64,000 nt of DNA from Nonomuraea jabiensis (GTDB lineage Bacteria; Actinomycetota; Actinomycetes; Streptosporangiales; Streptosporangiaceae). The position numbers and the translations under genes were made by a program. The stretch is taken from contig NZ_JACHMB010000001.1 of the NCBI RefSeq assembly GCF_014204795.1, positions 12,738,501 through 12,802,500 on the forward strand, written 5' to 3'. Shown piece after piece: positions 18,479 to 27,051 of this stretch (positions are counted from its first letter, which is position 1; every line of letters starts with the position of its first letter). The notes beneath the pieces are model-generated. The model was not told where the DNA came from. It worked only from the letters and a program-made list of their open reading frames with translations, and searched no databases.

Positions 18479-18632
18479 AGCCACGGTGGCATCCTCGGCC
18501 GTGCCTCCTACCGCGCCGACGCCGAAGGCAACCAGCCCATCAACCGGCTCGGCGCCGCCGACGAGATCGCACAACCCGTCCTACGTCCACCGGGACGACC
18601 ACCTCCGGTCACGCGGCGAGGGACACCCACCC

Positions 18633-19703
18633 TCACGCTCCACGACGGACGGCTTCGATCAGGGCGCGGAGGAGGGCGGTGCGCCGGGGCATCTCGGCGA
18701 CGATGACGTGCTCGTCGTCCGCATGCGCCCCGCCGCCGACCGCGCCCAGCCCGTCGAGGGTCGGGCAGCCGACTCCCGCCGTGAAGTTGCCGTCCGAGGC
18801 GCCGCCCACCGAGGCCGAGGTCAGCGGCCCCACTCCCAGGTCCGCCGCCAGCTCCTGCGCCAACGCGTACAGCGAGGCCGACATCGCGCTCTCGAGCGGC
18901 GGCCGGTTGGGGCCGCCGAGGATCTCCAGGCGGGTGCCGGGCAGGACCGGCCGAAGCGCATGGAAGGCCGCGTCGACCCGATTCTGCTCCGACATCTCTG
19001 CCACTCGCACATCCACCGAGATCGAGGCGGCGGCGGGAACGGTGTTGCGTGCCGTACCGCCTGACAAGACCGTAGGCGTGACAGTGGTGGCCCCGGCGCC
19101 CATGGCGGCGATGGCCAGGATCTGGTGAGCCAACTCGATCGCGGCGTTCAGTCCCTTCTCGGGCTCGAGCCCGGCGTGCGCGGCCCGGCCGCGGACGTTG
19201 ACGGTGTAGAGGGCGGTGCCCTTGCGGGACGTCTTCAGCGCGCCGCCGTCGGCGCTCGCCTCCATGACGAACGCGGCGGCCAGCCCTCGGGCGGTCTCCT
19301 TGATCAGCTCAGCCGAGGTACGCGAGCCGCACTCCTCGTCACCGTTGATCAGCAGGGTGACGCCGTCGAGCGACCCGAGCCCGGCCAGGGCGTGGAACGT
19401 CTGCACCAGCCCCGCCTTCATGTCGAACACCCCAGGCCCCCGCGCCACGCCGTCCACCACTGACCATGGGTGGGTGGCGAGGGTGCCGATCGGCCAGACG
19501 GTGTCGTGGTGACACAGCAGGAACACCTTGGGGGTGCCGAACGTCCAGCGCAGGTGCGTGACGCCGTCGATCACGAGGAACTCTGGCTGTGCGCCCAGGT
19601 AACGGGCTCCCATCGCCGCCACGACCTTCGCGCTGCGGGCAACGGCCTCCAGGTCATGGGTGAAGGACTCGCACAACACCAGCTCTTCGAGATCCTCGAT
19701 CAT
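18633..19703 (-). CDS. M20 family metallopeptidase (glutamate carboxypeptidase / CPG2-like)
   Basis: The 356-aa protein carries the M20 dizinc site: HDT in LLCHHDTVWP, the bridging Asp in GPGVFDMKAG, the Glu pair in NGDEECGS, a Glu/Asp ligand region in VMEASADGG, and the His in GGGAHADDEHV. The dimerisation domain is recognisable by GRAAHAGLEPEKGLNAAIE. Carboxypeptidase G2-type enzymes remove C-terminal Glu from folates or peptides; other M20 enzymes cleave dipeptides or deacylate amino acids, so the substrate is open. GGAGGG lies 5 nt before ATG 19703. There is no signal peptide. The promoter side faces a large satellite array. Confidence 0.9.
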   Translation of the reverse strand: MIEDLEELVLCESFTHDLEAVARSAKVVAAMGARYLGAQPEFLVIDGVTHLRWTFGTPKVFLLCHHDTVWPIGTLATHPWSVVDGVARGPGVFDMKAGLVQTFHALAGLGSLDGVTLLINGDEECGSRTSAELIKETARGLAAAFVMEASADGGALKTSRKGTALYTVNVRGRAAHAGLEPEKGLNAAIELAHQILAIAAMGAGATTVTPTVLSGGTARNTVPAAASISVDVRVAEMSEQNRVDAAFHALRPVLPGTRLEILGGPNRPPLESAMSASLYALAQELAADLGVGPLTSASVGGASDGNFTAGVGCPTLDGLGAVGGGAHADDEHVIVAEMPRRTALLRALIEAVRRGA

Positions 19704-19859
19704 GCCATCCCTCCGTAGAGCTCGCGCTTCATTCCGTTTCCTCTCCGCCGCCGTCCCCTCACACCGGCCCGATCGCCGTCCGAGAAGGGGTGATGAAGGG
19801 GGTGATGCACAGGCCGGCGACCCACCACCCGCGCGTTCAGATCCTCTGAAGGCGGTGCA

Positions 19860-20862
19860 TGCTGCCGCCGACCGAACCGGCTCCCGCCCAGGAACCAGCG
19901 CACGCTGCCGCCAACACCGTCAATCGCTCACCCAAGAGTCCGCGAACGCCGCCGCCCACTCCACCGACTACTCGCCCAAGCAGCGCGCCCACTGCCACCG
20001 ACTCAACCAGTTCCCCACCCAGGAACCAGCGCACCTTGCCGCCAACGCCATCAATCGCTCACCCAAGAGTCCGCGAACGCCGCCGCCCACTCCACCGACC
20101 ACTCGCCCAAGCAGCGCGCCCACTGCCACCGACCCAACCAGTTCCCCACCCAGGAACCAGCGCACCTTGCCGCCAACGCCATCAATCGCTCACCCAAGAG
20201 ACCGCGAACGCCGCCGCCCACTCCACCGACCACTCGCCCAAGCAGCGCGCCCACTGCCACCGACCCAACCAGCTCCCCACCCAGGAACCAGCCCACCTGC
20301 CCACCAACGCCATCGATCACTCACCCACGAGACGGCACCGAGCCGCCACCCACTGCACCTGCTACTTACCCGGAAACCCGTGCTCCTGCCGCCAACCGGC
20401 CCAGCTATTTGCCGGAAGGTGATGCACGCCGTCGCCCACCCACCGAGCCGCTCCCTGGCCGGAAACCGGTGTTCGCCAGCGTTGGCCCATCCGGCTATCT
20501 CCTGGAAAGCGGTGCGCACCGTCGCCAACCCACCGAGCCGCTCCCTGGCCGAAAAGCAGTGTTCGCCAGCATTAGCCCATCCGGCTATTCCTGGAAAGCG
20601 GTGCGCACCGTCGCCAACCCACCGAGCCGCTCCCTGGCCGAAAAGCAGTGTTCGCCAGCATTAGCCCATTCGGCTATTCCTGGAAGGCGGTGCGCGCCGT
20701 CATTGACCGACCGAGCTCGCTGATCGGAGAGCGGGACACGTCGACGTCAGCGGACTCAGCTGTCTGCCCGATGGCGACGCACCCTCCCGCTGGCCGGACC
20801 GCATGCGCACGCCGCCGATCACGCCAGTTGCTCGCCCAGGAACCGGTGCACGTTGCCGCCGA
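19860..20862. repeat. 44-bp-monomer satellite with 131-bp and 89-bp higher-order units, derived from the dipeptidase 3' end
   Basis: AGGAACCAGC recurs at 19890, 20021, 20152 and 20283, exactly 131 bp apart. ACCGAGCCGCTCCC-type blocks recur at 20442, 20532, 20621 and (degenerate) 20709, 88-90 bp apart. The 131-bp unit splits into three diverged monomers of 43-44 bp and the 89-bp unit into two. Read on the minus strand, monomers translate as GGKVRWFLGGELVG, GGGVRGLLGERLMA and similar. These match the C-terminus GGNVHRFLGEQLA of the adjacent M19 dipeptidase. CGCCGAT at 20813 and 20857 shows the same 44-bp step running into the gene end. Stop-free reading frames across the array are a by-product of its composition. 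Confidence 0.85.
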
Positions 20863-21847
20863 TGATCTTCGTGACGTCCTTCTCCGGGAGGCCGCGGGCG
20901 AGCAGGCCCTCGGTGATCATGGGCAGGCCCGCGGGACCCGCCAATCCCGGGATGGCCGACTTCGGGTTGACGCCCCTCGCGTTGAGGCCCTCGCAGCAGG
21001 GCGGCGTCAGGTCGTCCATGACCTCGCGGATGAAGTCGGGGCCGAGTCCGACGTGGTCGATCCCGGCGACGGACACGACGTGCTCGATGTGGTCGAGCAG
21101 GCGGTCGAGGGTCATGTCCTCCTCCCGCTCGGCGAGGAAGGGGGCGAAGAAGTTGACGCAGATCACGCCGCCCGTGGCGGCTACCGCGCGGAGCTGATCG
21201 TCGGTGAGGTTGCGGTGGTGGTCGCGCAGCGCCCTGGCGGCGGAATGGGTGGCCATGACCGGTCTGGTGGCCTGCTCCAGGACGTGCGCCACGCCGGAGG
21301 CGCCCAGGTGGGAGACGTCGAAGACGATGCCGAGCCGTTCCATCTCCTGCAGGGCCGCGATGCCGTGGGAGGTCAGGCCGCTGCCCGTGGCGTCCTCACC
21401 GCTGCCGTCGGCCAGCGGCGTGCGTCCGAAGTGGGCGATGGACGCCACCCGTACGCCAAGGCGGTGAACGGTCGAGATCAGCTCGACGTCGGCATCGATG
21501 CCCGGCATGCTCTCCAGCGCGATCACCAGGGCGATCTTGCCCTCGTCGAGCGTTCGGTCGATGTCGGCCGCGTTAAGACATATCCGGACATGGTCGGGAT
21601 TTCCCTCGGCCAGCACGTGCGCACACTCGATCATGCGCAGTGTCTGTCTCAGGGCGCCCTCCGGCCGGTATTGGTCGTCGATGAAGACCGGCAGGATCTG
21701 CAGATCGACTCCGCCGTCGACGAGCTGGGGCAGCCATCTCTCCCGGAAGAACGAGGCCCACTGCTGAGGCGGTCGCGCGGAGACGGCCATGAGCAGGTCG
21801 TTGTGGGTGTCGGCCACGACTGCGCGCTGGTGGAGGGAAAGCGTCAT
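20819..21847 (-). CDS. M19 membrane-dipeptidase family (renal-dipeptidase-like) metalloenzyme
   Basis: The 342-aa TIM-barrel protein has the family's zinc ligands: HND in VVADTHNDLL, the bridging Glu in VIALESMPG, the His in VMATHSAARAL with DHHRNLTDDQL, and the terminal Asp in HVGLGPDFI. Relatives hydrolyse L,D- or D-containing dipeptides. There is no signal peptide, which fits cytoplasmic bacterial members. I take ATG 21847 (MTLSLHQR); codons further upstream are open but have unrelated composition. The last 44 bp of the gene form the first monomer of the adjoining satellite array. Confidence 0.9.
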   Translation of the reverse strand: MTLSLHQRAVVADTHNDLLMAVSARPPQQWASFFRERWLPQLVDGGVDLQILPVFIDDQYRPEGALRQTLRMIECAHVLAEGNPDHVRICLNAADIDRTLDEGKIALVIALESMPGIDADVELISTVHRLGVRVASIAHFGRTPLADGSGEDATGSGLTSHGIAALQEMERLGIVFDVSHLGASGVAHVLEQATRPVMATHSAARALRDHHRNLTDDQLRAVAATGGVICVNFFAPFLAEREEDMTLDRLLDHIEHVVSVAGIDHVGLGPDFIREVMDDLTPPCCEGLNARGVNPKSAIPGLAGPAGLPMITEGLLARGLPEKDVTKIIGGNVHRFLGEQLA

Positions 21848-22442
21848 GCGATGGACGTTATCGCGAGGGCTGGACCTGCTCCAATGCACCCGGAGTCCGA
21901 TTTTTTGGATCACTTGTACGACTGTGGGTTGAGTTTCAAGTGTGCCCAGTGGGGAACCGCGCCCCGACCCCCGGACCCCGACGACGGGTGATGGGTAACG
22001 GGCGAGTCGAGTACACGGTGGTGGCCGAATGCACGCGCCAGGCTGAGCGGTGATGACGACCTGGGTTGGGCCGCGATGGCGTGGGCCGCGATGGGCTGGA
22101 CCCCGAGGGGGGATTGCGCGCGGCTGGGCCCCGATGGGGTGGGTGCGCGGGGCTGCAGTCGCGGCATCGGGGTGGCGTCGCCGTAGAGGTGGCGTCGCCG
22201 TCCCGAGTGAGCTCGCCGTCAGGGGTGACCACACCGCCCGGAGGTGTCACCGTCCGGAGTCGCCTCGCCGTCAGGGCTGGCCAGACCGCCCGGAGCGGCG
22301 TCGCCGTCCGGAGTCGCCTCGCCGTCACGGGTGGCGTCACCGTCCGGAGTGGCCTGGCCGTCAGGGTGACCACCCGTTCGGAGTGGCCTCCCGGCCGGAG
22401 GGGCGTTGCTGTTGGGGGTTCGTCCAGGGTCGGGTGAGCCGG
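21848..22442. other. Repeat-rich intergenic region
   Basis: No gene is visible. About 22060-22160 is a GC-rich low-complexity stretch of GGGCCGCGATGG-type repeats, and 22190-22400 is a modular tandem repeat (separate entry). Open frames across it on both strands are simple-sequence artefacts. Confidence 0.6.
22190..22400. repeat. Degenerate tandem repeat built of about 18-bp modules
   Basis: TCGCCGTC/TGGCCGTC blocks start at 22213, 22265, 22319 and 22355, giving spacings of 52, 54 and 36 bp, that is, about three, three and two 18-bp modules. A typical module reads GTCACCGTCCGGAGTCGCC. The plus-strand frame reads TVRSRLAVR repeatedly. It directly follows the 3' end of the truncated tetR gene. 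Confidence 0.65.
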
Positions 22443-22898
22443 TCAGGTGATCTCGTGCGACTCCGGCCAGCCGGATTCGAGCAGGTCGAAGATGGCGTTC
22501 ATCGCGGCCAGAGGGTCGGGCTCCACGCCCGCGAGCTCAGGGATCTCCAGGACATAGCGGGCGAGCGCGCGGACGGTCATGTCGGAGGGGTCGCGGCCGC
22601 TCTCCGCGGCGATCGCCTCTGCCAGGGGCCCCTCGCCGGCTATCCAGAGCTTGCGTGAGTACTCCCGCAGGGCGGGGGTGCCGACGATCAGGTCACGCTT
22701 GGCCCGCAGGTCGGGCGGGAGATCGTCGGTGAAGGGACCCCGGGCCGCCAGGCAGCGGCGCAGGGCTTCCAGTACGGACTGGCCGGCGGGCCGGTCGCGG
22801 ACCGCGGCGGCCAGCCAGACGTGTCGTTCCGCGCCGTCGTCGAAGATCAGCGCCTCCTTGCCGTCCGGCACGTGCGCGAACAGCGTGGCGATGGAGAC
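22443..22898 (-). pseudogene. TetR-family regulator lacking its N-terminus
   Basis: The minus-strand frame starts abruptly in the recognition helix (VSIATLFAHVPDGKEALIF) and then gives a complete TetR ligand domain ending in stop at 22443 (LLESGWPESHEIT). About 35 N-terminal residues, including helices 1-2 of the HTH and the start codon, are missing. At 22898/22899 the sequence passes into an SDR gene on the opposite strand, so the missing end was removed by a deletion. Without a start and a full HTH it should not make a repressor. Confidence 0.78.
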
Positions 22899-23496
22899 CA
22901 CCAACCACCTGGGACACTTCGCGTTGATCCACTGGCTCGCGCCCCTGCTGACGGGTACGCCCGCGAGCCGCGTCGTCACCACCGGCAGCTTCACCGCCAA
23001 GTCCGAGAGCCTGGACCTCGACGACCTCCAGAGCACGCGCGACTACCGGCCCAAACGCACCTACGCGCGTTCCAAGCTCGCGCAGATGCTCTTCGGCTTC
23101 GAGCTCGACCGCCGCCTGCGCGCCGCCGGCAGCACGACGCTGAGCGTGGTCACCCACCCCGGCGGCGCGCTCGACTCCCTCACACCGGCCCGCCCGCCGG
23201 TCCACCTGCCCACCACCGGCGAGCGGCTGCGCGGCCTGCCTGCCGGCCTCCTCCTTCAGGGCAAGGAAGCCGCCGCCTGGCCCGCCGTGCGGGCCGTCCT
23301 CGACCCGTCCGTACGCGGCGGGCAGCTATGGGGACCCCGGGTCTTCGGGATCCGCGGCCTGCCCGTCCTCGAACCCGTACGCGGCCACCTGGCCGACACC
23401 GAACTCGCGGCCCGCGTGTGGACCGCCAGCTCAGCCCTGACCGGCCTGGACCCCACTCCTCCAGCGGACCTCACCCAGCCCCCCGCGCGAGAGTGA
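22899..23496 (+). pseudogene. Short-chain dehydrogenase lacking its N-terminal Rossmann half
   Basis: The frame begins at TNHLGHFALIHWLAPLL, the beta4-alpha4 region of SDR enzymes, and continues with the catalytic Tyr and Lys in TYARSKLAQML, then a normal C-terminus and stop at 23496. The cofactor-binding GxxxGxG half (some 100 residues) and start codon are absent. The break coincides with the break of the tetR gene on the other strand. The pair was probably a divergent regulator/target unit before the deletion. Confidence 0.78.
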
Positions 23497-23581
23497 AGGT
23501 CAGCGCCCATGAGGAAGATCCTCGACGTTGCTCACTCTCCGAACCCGTTCCGGCGAGCGACCCGGCCCCCGCCGACAGGGG

Positions 23582-24526
23582 TCATGGCCGCGTCCGGGCC
23601 TGGCCCTCGACCAGGGCGGCGAAGCCGTCGAGATGGCGCGCGAGGCTGTACTCGAACAGCCCGTCCAAGTCCGACACCGTCTCCTCGGCGATCGTGGCCA
23701 GCAGTGGAAAGCGTCCGCTGTCGAGGAGTTCGTCGGCGCGGTGGCGTTGCGCGACCCACCACCGGTCGAGGGTCACCCCGGTCTCCTGCTCCGCCTCGAT
23801 CTCGTCCGCCATCGACAGGGCGACGGTGATGACCAGCCCGTGCAGCGCGAGCGCCTCTCGAATGCAGGTCTCCATGGGCAGGCCGAGCCCGTCGAGCGCG
23901 CGCAGGGTCCATTCGGTGTGGGCCATCATGTTGGGCACGAGCAGCGGGCGCGTGAACGAGACGGCCCTGGGCAGCCAGAGGTGCCGCCGTACCAGCTGCC
24001 ATTGCCGGCGGGAGATCAGTTCGAGCTTGGCCCGCCAGCCGTCCGGACCGGGCACGGGGAGCTCCGGTTCGCCGAAGACCTCGTCGACCATCTGCGTCAC
24101 CAGCTCGTCCTTGTTCTCCACGTGCCGGTACAGCGACATCGGACCGGCGCCGAGCTCGGCCGCGAGCCGCCGCATGGACACCGCGTCGAGCCCCTCGACA
24201 TCGGCGATCTTGATGGCGGTGCGGAGCAGCTGTTCGCGGTTGAGCGCCTGCTTGGGGACGCCGGCCTGCCGCGGTCTCGGCGGCACGGCCGGCTGCTTGT
24301 GGGTCGTACGTGAGCTGACCACCGCGCCGGAGCCGACCTTCGTCTCGACCAGCCCCTCGTCGCGCAGCGCCGCCATCACCTTGGTCGCGGTGGCGAGCGC
24401 GACGCCCCACCGCTGGGCGATCTGCCGGATGGACGGCATGCGATCGCCGGGCCGCAGGGCGCCGCTCAGGATCCGGGCACGGATCTCCGCGACGATCCGC
24501 TGATAGGGCGGATCCGTCCGCTGCAT
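23582..24526 (-). CDS. GntR-TetR fusion transcriptional regulator
   Basis: The 314-aa protein has two DNA-binding domains. Residues about 5-75 are a GntR winged helix (YQRIVAEIRARILSGALRPGDRMPS start, then WGVALATATKVMAALRDEGLV). Residues about 93-140 are a TetR HTH (LLRTAIKIADVEGLDAVSM, with LGAGPMSLYRHVENKDEL). The rest is a TetR C-terminal ligand domain with the VPNMMAHTEW region. GGAGG precedes ATG 24526. A 12-bp inverted repeat in the gap to the divergent GNAT gene is the likely operator, so the protein probably represses itself and the GNAT/hydrolase genes when no ligand is bound. Similar fusions occur in actinobacteria; the ligand is unknown. Confidence 0.88.
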   Translation of the reverse strand: MQRTDPPYQRIVAEIRARILSGALRPGDRMPSIRQIAQRWGVALATATKVMAALRDEGLVETKVGSGAVVSSRTTHKQPAVPPRPRQAGVPKQALNREQLLRTAIKIADVEGLDAVSMRRLAAELGAGPMSLYRHVENKDELVTQMVDEVFGEPELPVPGPDGWRAKLELISRRQWQLVRRHLWLPRAVSFTRPLLVPNMMAHTEWTLRALDGLGLPMETCIREALALHGLVITVALSMADEIEAEQETGVTLDRWWVAQRHRADELLDSGRFPLLATIAEETVSDLDGLFEYSLARHLDGFAALVEGQARTRP

Positions 24527-24547
24527 GGGGGCCTCCGATCCATCGAT

Positions 24548-24585
24548 AAGTGCACTAGTTCACTCTATCCAGTACTAGTGCACTT
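24548..24585. promoter_or_regulatory. Probable operator of the GntR-TetR regulator
   Basis: AAGTGCACTAGT (24548-24559) and ACTAGTGCACTT (24574-24585) are perfect inverted repeats of 12 bp separated by 14 bp. Additional half-sites AGTTCACT and AGTACT sit inside. The element is about 22 bp from the regulator start and 50 bp from the divergent GNAT start. Confidence 0.7.
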
Positions 24586-24634
24586 TATCCAGCTAAAACC
24601 GCCGTAGGGGCGGGCCCTTCAATACTCTGTACGC

Positions 24635-25225
24635 ATGACAGTTGATACGCCGTACGCATCCGTACGGCAGGCGGACGGAGCAGACGAGCAGGCGGTGCTG
24701 GACGTCCTCACCGAGGCGTTCATGAACGATCCCCTCGCCTGCTGGCTCTTCCCCGAGGCGAGCGAACGCGGCCGGCTCCAGTCGCACTTCTACCGCTCCC
24801 TGCTCGCCCATCCCGGCGCCGAGGCGTACCTGATCGGCGGTCACGAAGGCGCCTCGGTGTGGCTGGCGCAGACGTCCCACGAGGAGCCGCCGGAGGCGGA
24901 CCAGGAAGCGGTCTTCGGCGAGAACGGAGCGCGGCTGCAGGCCGTCGGCGAGGCGCTGGCCCAACGGCATCCCGACCACGAACCGCACCTCTACCTCGCG
25001 TGCATGGGAGTGGTCGGCGGGCGGCAGGGCGCCGGACTCGGTACGGCGATGCTGCGCCACCGGCTGGAGCGGGCCGACGCCGACGGGCTCGCCGCGTACC
25101 TGGAGGCGAGTTCGCCCCGCAGCCGCGACCTCTACCTGCGGCACGGCTTCGAGGAGCTCGGCGAACCGGTGCGCGTGGCGGACAGCCCCCTCCTGTGGCC
25201 GATGTGGCGCCGGCCGCGCCCCTGA
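24635..25225 (+). CDS. GNAT family N-acetyltransferase
   Basis: The 196-aa protein has the GNAT fold, with the acetyl-CoA pyrophosphate loop in motif A (VVGGRQGAGLGTAML) and the later LYLRHGFEELGE of motif B. The N-terminal FMNDPLACWLFP segment is common in a Streptomyces GNAT subgroup. TACTCT at 24623-24628 lies 6 nt before the ATG, so the mRNA may be leaderless. The gene faces the GntR-TetR regulator across the operator and is followed after 40 bp by an alpha/beta hydrolase, probably co-transcribed. Substrate unknown. Confidence 0.87.
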   Translation: MTVDTPYASVRQADGADEQAVLDVLTEAFMNDPLACWLFPEASERGRLQSHFYRSLLAHPGAEAYLIGGHEGASVWLAQTSHEEPPEADQEAVFGENGARLQAVGEALAQRHPDHEPHLYLACMGVVGGRQGAGLGTAMLRHRLERADADGLAAYLEASSPRSRDLYLRHGFEELGEPVRVADSPLLWPMWRRPRP

Positions 25226-25265
25226 CCATCCGTACAAACCCAACGAACAAAGGAAGAGAACGACA

Positions 25266-26135
25266 ATGAGCAACCATGAAGCAGAGCGAGCGCCGACCCT
25301 GCTGTTCGTCCACGGGACCAACTCCTCCTCGGCCTTGGGCACGGGGCTGATCCGCGAACTCACCCTGCGCGGGCACCGCGCCCTGATGGTCGACCTCCCG
25401 GGACACGGCGACGAGGCGTTCTATCCTCGCGCGTACCAGGCCCCGCAGGACCTCCAGGCGCTGGCCACCGAGCCGTCGCCGCTCGCCAAGATCACCATCG
25501 ACGACTACGTCGAGCGGGTCGTGGACGTGGTCCGCCGCGCCCGCCGCCTCGGGCCCGTGATCCTGGCCGGCGCCAGCCAGGGCGGCGTCACCCTGAGCAG
25601 GGTCGGCAACGCCATCCCCGAACTGCTCGACCGGGTCGTCTACGTCGCCGCGTACTGCTGCGTGGACCTGCCTAACCTGACCGCCTACCTCTCCACCCCC
25701 GAGAACGGCGACAGCCTGCTCTCCCAGGTGACCCAGGCGCTGGTCGCCGACCCCGCGGTCCTCGGGGTGACCCGGCTCAACTGGCGCTCGGCCGACCCGG
25801 CGGTGTTCCAGGGCGTCAAGGAGGCCCTGGCCGGCGACTTCACCGACGAGGGGGTGAGCCGGCTGCTCAACCTGCTCGAACCCGACGAGACCGCCGGCAT
25901 CCCCATCGCAGAAGCCCGGGGCGAGGCGCACACGTGGGGCCGCATCCCCCGGACCTACGTACGCTTCACCCTCGACCGGTTGATCCCGCTGGCGCTGCAG
26001 GACCGGTTCATCAGGGAGGCCGACCGCCTCACGCCCGACAACCCGACCGACGTGCGAAGCGTCGCGGCGCCCCACGTCGGCCCCTTCGACCGGCCCGAAC
26101 TGGTGGAGATCTTCAGCGAGCTCCTCAGCCGCTGA
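25266..26135 (+). CDS. Alpha/beta hydrolase (esterase EstC / salicylate-esterase-like)
   Basis: The 289-aa protein starts with LLFVHGTNSSS (oxyanion HG loop), has the nucleophile elbow GASQGGV, and ends with a late His in APHVGPFDRPELV, a layout seen in small plant-type methylesterases and EstC-like bacterial enzymes. There is no signal peptide. A ribosome-binding AAGGAAGAG precedes ATG 25266. It follows the GNAT gene in a probable operon under the GntR-TetR operator. Its 3' end overlaps the 3' end of the convergent sigma-factor gene by 11 bp. Confidence 0.85.
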   Translation: MSNHEAERAPTLLFVHGTNSSSALGTGLIRELTLRGHRALMVDLPGHGDEAFYPRAYQAPQDLQALATEPSPLAKITIDDYVERVVDVVRRARRLGPVILAGASQGGVTLSRVGNAIPELLDRVVYVAAYCCVDLPNLTAYLSTPENGDSLLSQVTQALVADPAVLGVTRLNWRSADPAVFQGVKEALAGDFTDEGVSRLLNLLEPDETAGIPIAEARGEAHTWGRIPRTYVRFTLDRLIPLALQDRFIREADRLTPDNPTDVRSVAAPHVGPFDRPELVEIFSELLSR

Positions 26136-27051
26136 CCCCGCGCAGGTCGCGCGTGGTGCCGTCCGCGATGGCCTGGAGTTTGTCCGGGTTGGCGATGTTG
26201 TGGATGGTCGTGATGCGACCGTCGGCGTCGAAATCGAACGTGACGGTGGCGATCACCCGGCCCGGGCCGCTGAACACTACGCCCGGGCCGCCGTTGATCT
26301 CGACCAGTGCGGCGTTCATGTCGGCGGGCTCGACGCCCTGGTAGGTGACCTCGCCGATGGCGGCGAACCAGGCGGCCACCGTCTGCGCGCCCACGACCGG
26401 GCGCAGCGCCTGGCGCACCTTGCCGCCGCCGTCGGTCCACAGGGTGACGTCCGGGGACAGCAGTTCCATGAGGGTGTTGAGGTCGCCTCCGGTCGCGGCG
26501 GCGAGGAAGCGCTCGGTGACGTCGCGCTGCCGCGACCGGTCCGCGGTGAACCGGGGCCGCCGGGCCCGTACGTGCTCGCGAGCGCGGTGCGCGGCCTGGC
26601 GTACCGCGGTCTCGGAGCGCTCCACCGCCTCCGCGATCTCGGCGTGGCTGAAGCCGAAGACCTCCTTCAGCACGAAGACCGCGCGTTCGAGCGGGCTCAG
26701 GGTCTCCAGCACCACCAGCATCGCCGTCGACACCGACTCGGCGTTCGTGACGTCGTCGGCGGTGTCTCCGGAGGTGAGGATGGGCTCCGGAAGCCACGGC
26801 CCCACGTAGGTCTCGCGCTGGTGCTGCGTGGAGCGCAGCCGTTGCAGCGCCAGATTCGACGCGATCCGCGCCAGATAGGCCTTGGGGTCGGCCACCTGCG
26901 AACGGTCGGCGGCCGACCATCTGATCCAGGCGTCCTGGACCGCGTCCTCGGCGTCCGCCACGGTGCCGAGGATGCGGTAGGCCACGGAGAACAGCAGGTT
27001 GCGATGCTGGTTGAAGACCTGCTGGTCGCGATCGGAGTACGGCTGCGTCAC
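26125..27051 (-). CDS. ECF sigma factor, ECF41/SigJ type with SnoaL-like C-terminal domain
   Basis: The 308-aa protein has sigma region 2 (LLFSVAYRILGTVADAEDAVQDAWIRW region, residues about 19-45), region 4 (LSPLERAVFVLKEVFGFSHAEIAEAV, residues about 120-145) and a NTF2/SnoaL-like C-terminal extension. The linker WLPEP and the DGGGK motif at the start of the extension are ECF41 hallmarks; in that family the extension acts as a built-in anti-sigma module. It overlaps the downstream partner of the operon by 4 bp (ATGA at 27048-27051): the FAD oxidoreductase gene lies upstream. This pairing with an oxidoreductase is the usual ECF41 context. Confidence 0.92.
   Translation of the reverse strand: MTQPYSDRDQQVFNQHRNLLFSVAYRILGTVADAEDAVQDAWIRWSAADRSQVADPKAYLARIASNLALQRLRSTQHQRETYVGPWLPEPILTSGDTADDVTNAESVSTAMLVVLETLSPLERAVFVLKEVFGFSHAEIAEAVERSETAVRQAAHRAREHVRARRPRFTADRSRQRDVTERFLAAATGGDLNTLMELLSPDVTLWTDGGGKVRQALRPVVGAQTVAAWFAAIGEVTYQGVEPADMNAALVEINGGPGVVFSGPGRVIATVTFDFDADGRITTIHNIANPDKLQAIADGTTRDLRGVSG

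Larger units (their letters stand above)
17774..18632. other. Non-coding or decayed stretch between P450 and M20 peptidase
   Basis: Apart from the ABC fragment and a short tandem-repeat block, I see no intact gene. Near 18500-18590 the plus strand reads NQPINRLGAADEIAQPVL in one frame, which resembles the C-terminal part of short-chain dehydrogenases (RLG-x2-EIA-x2-VL), but nothing else of that family is present. Confidence 0.5.

Noticed and set aside
18500..18590. Short-chain dehydrogenase fragment
   Set aside because: A single short match (RLGAADEIAQPVL) is too little to call a pseudogene.
19660..20664. Proline-rich 334-codon frame across the satellite array
   Set aside because: The 131-bp period is not a multiple of three and all forward frames are open; there is no conserved protein.
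19860..20725. CRISPR array
   Set aside because: Units are contiguous tandem repeats of 131 and 89 bp without unique spacers, and no cas genes are present.
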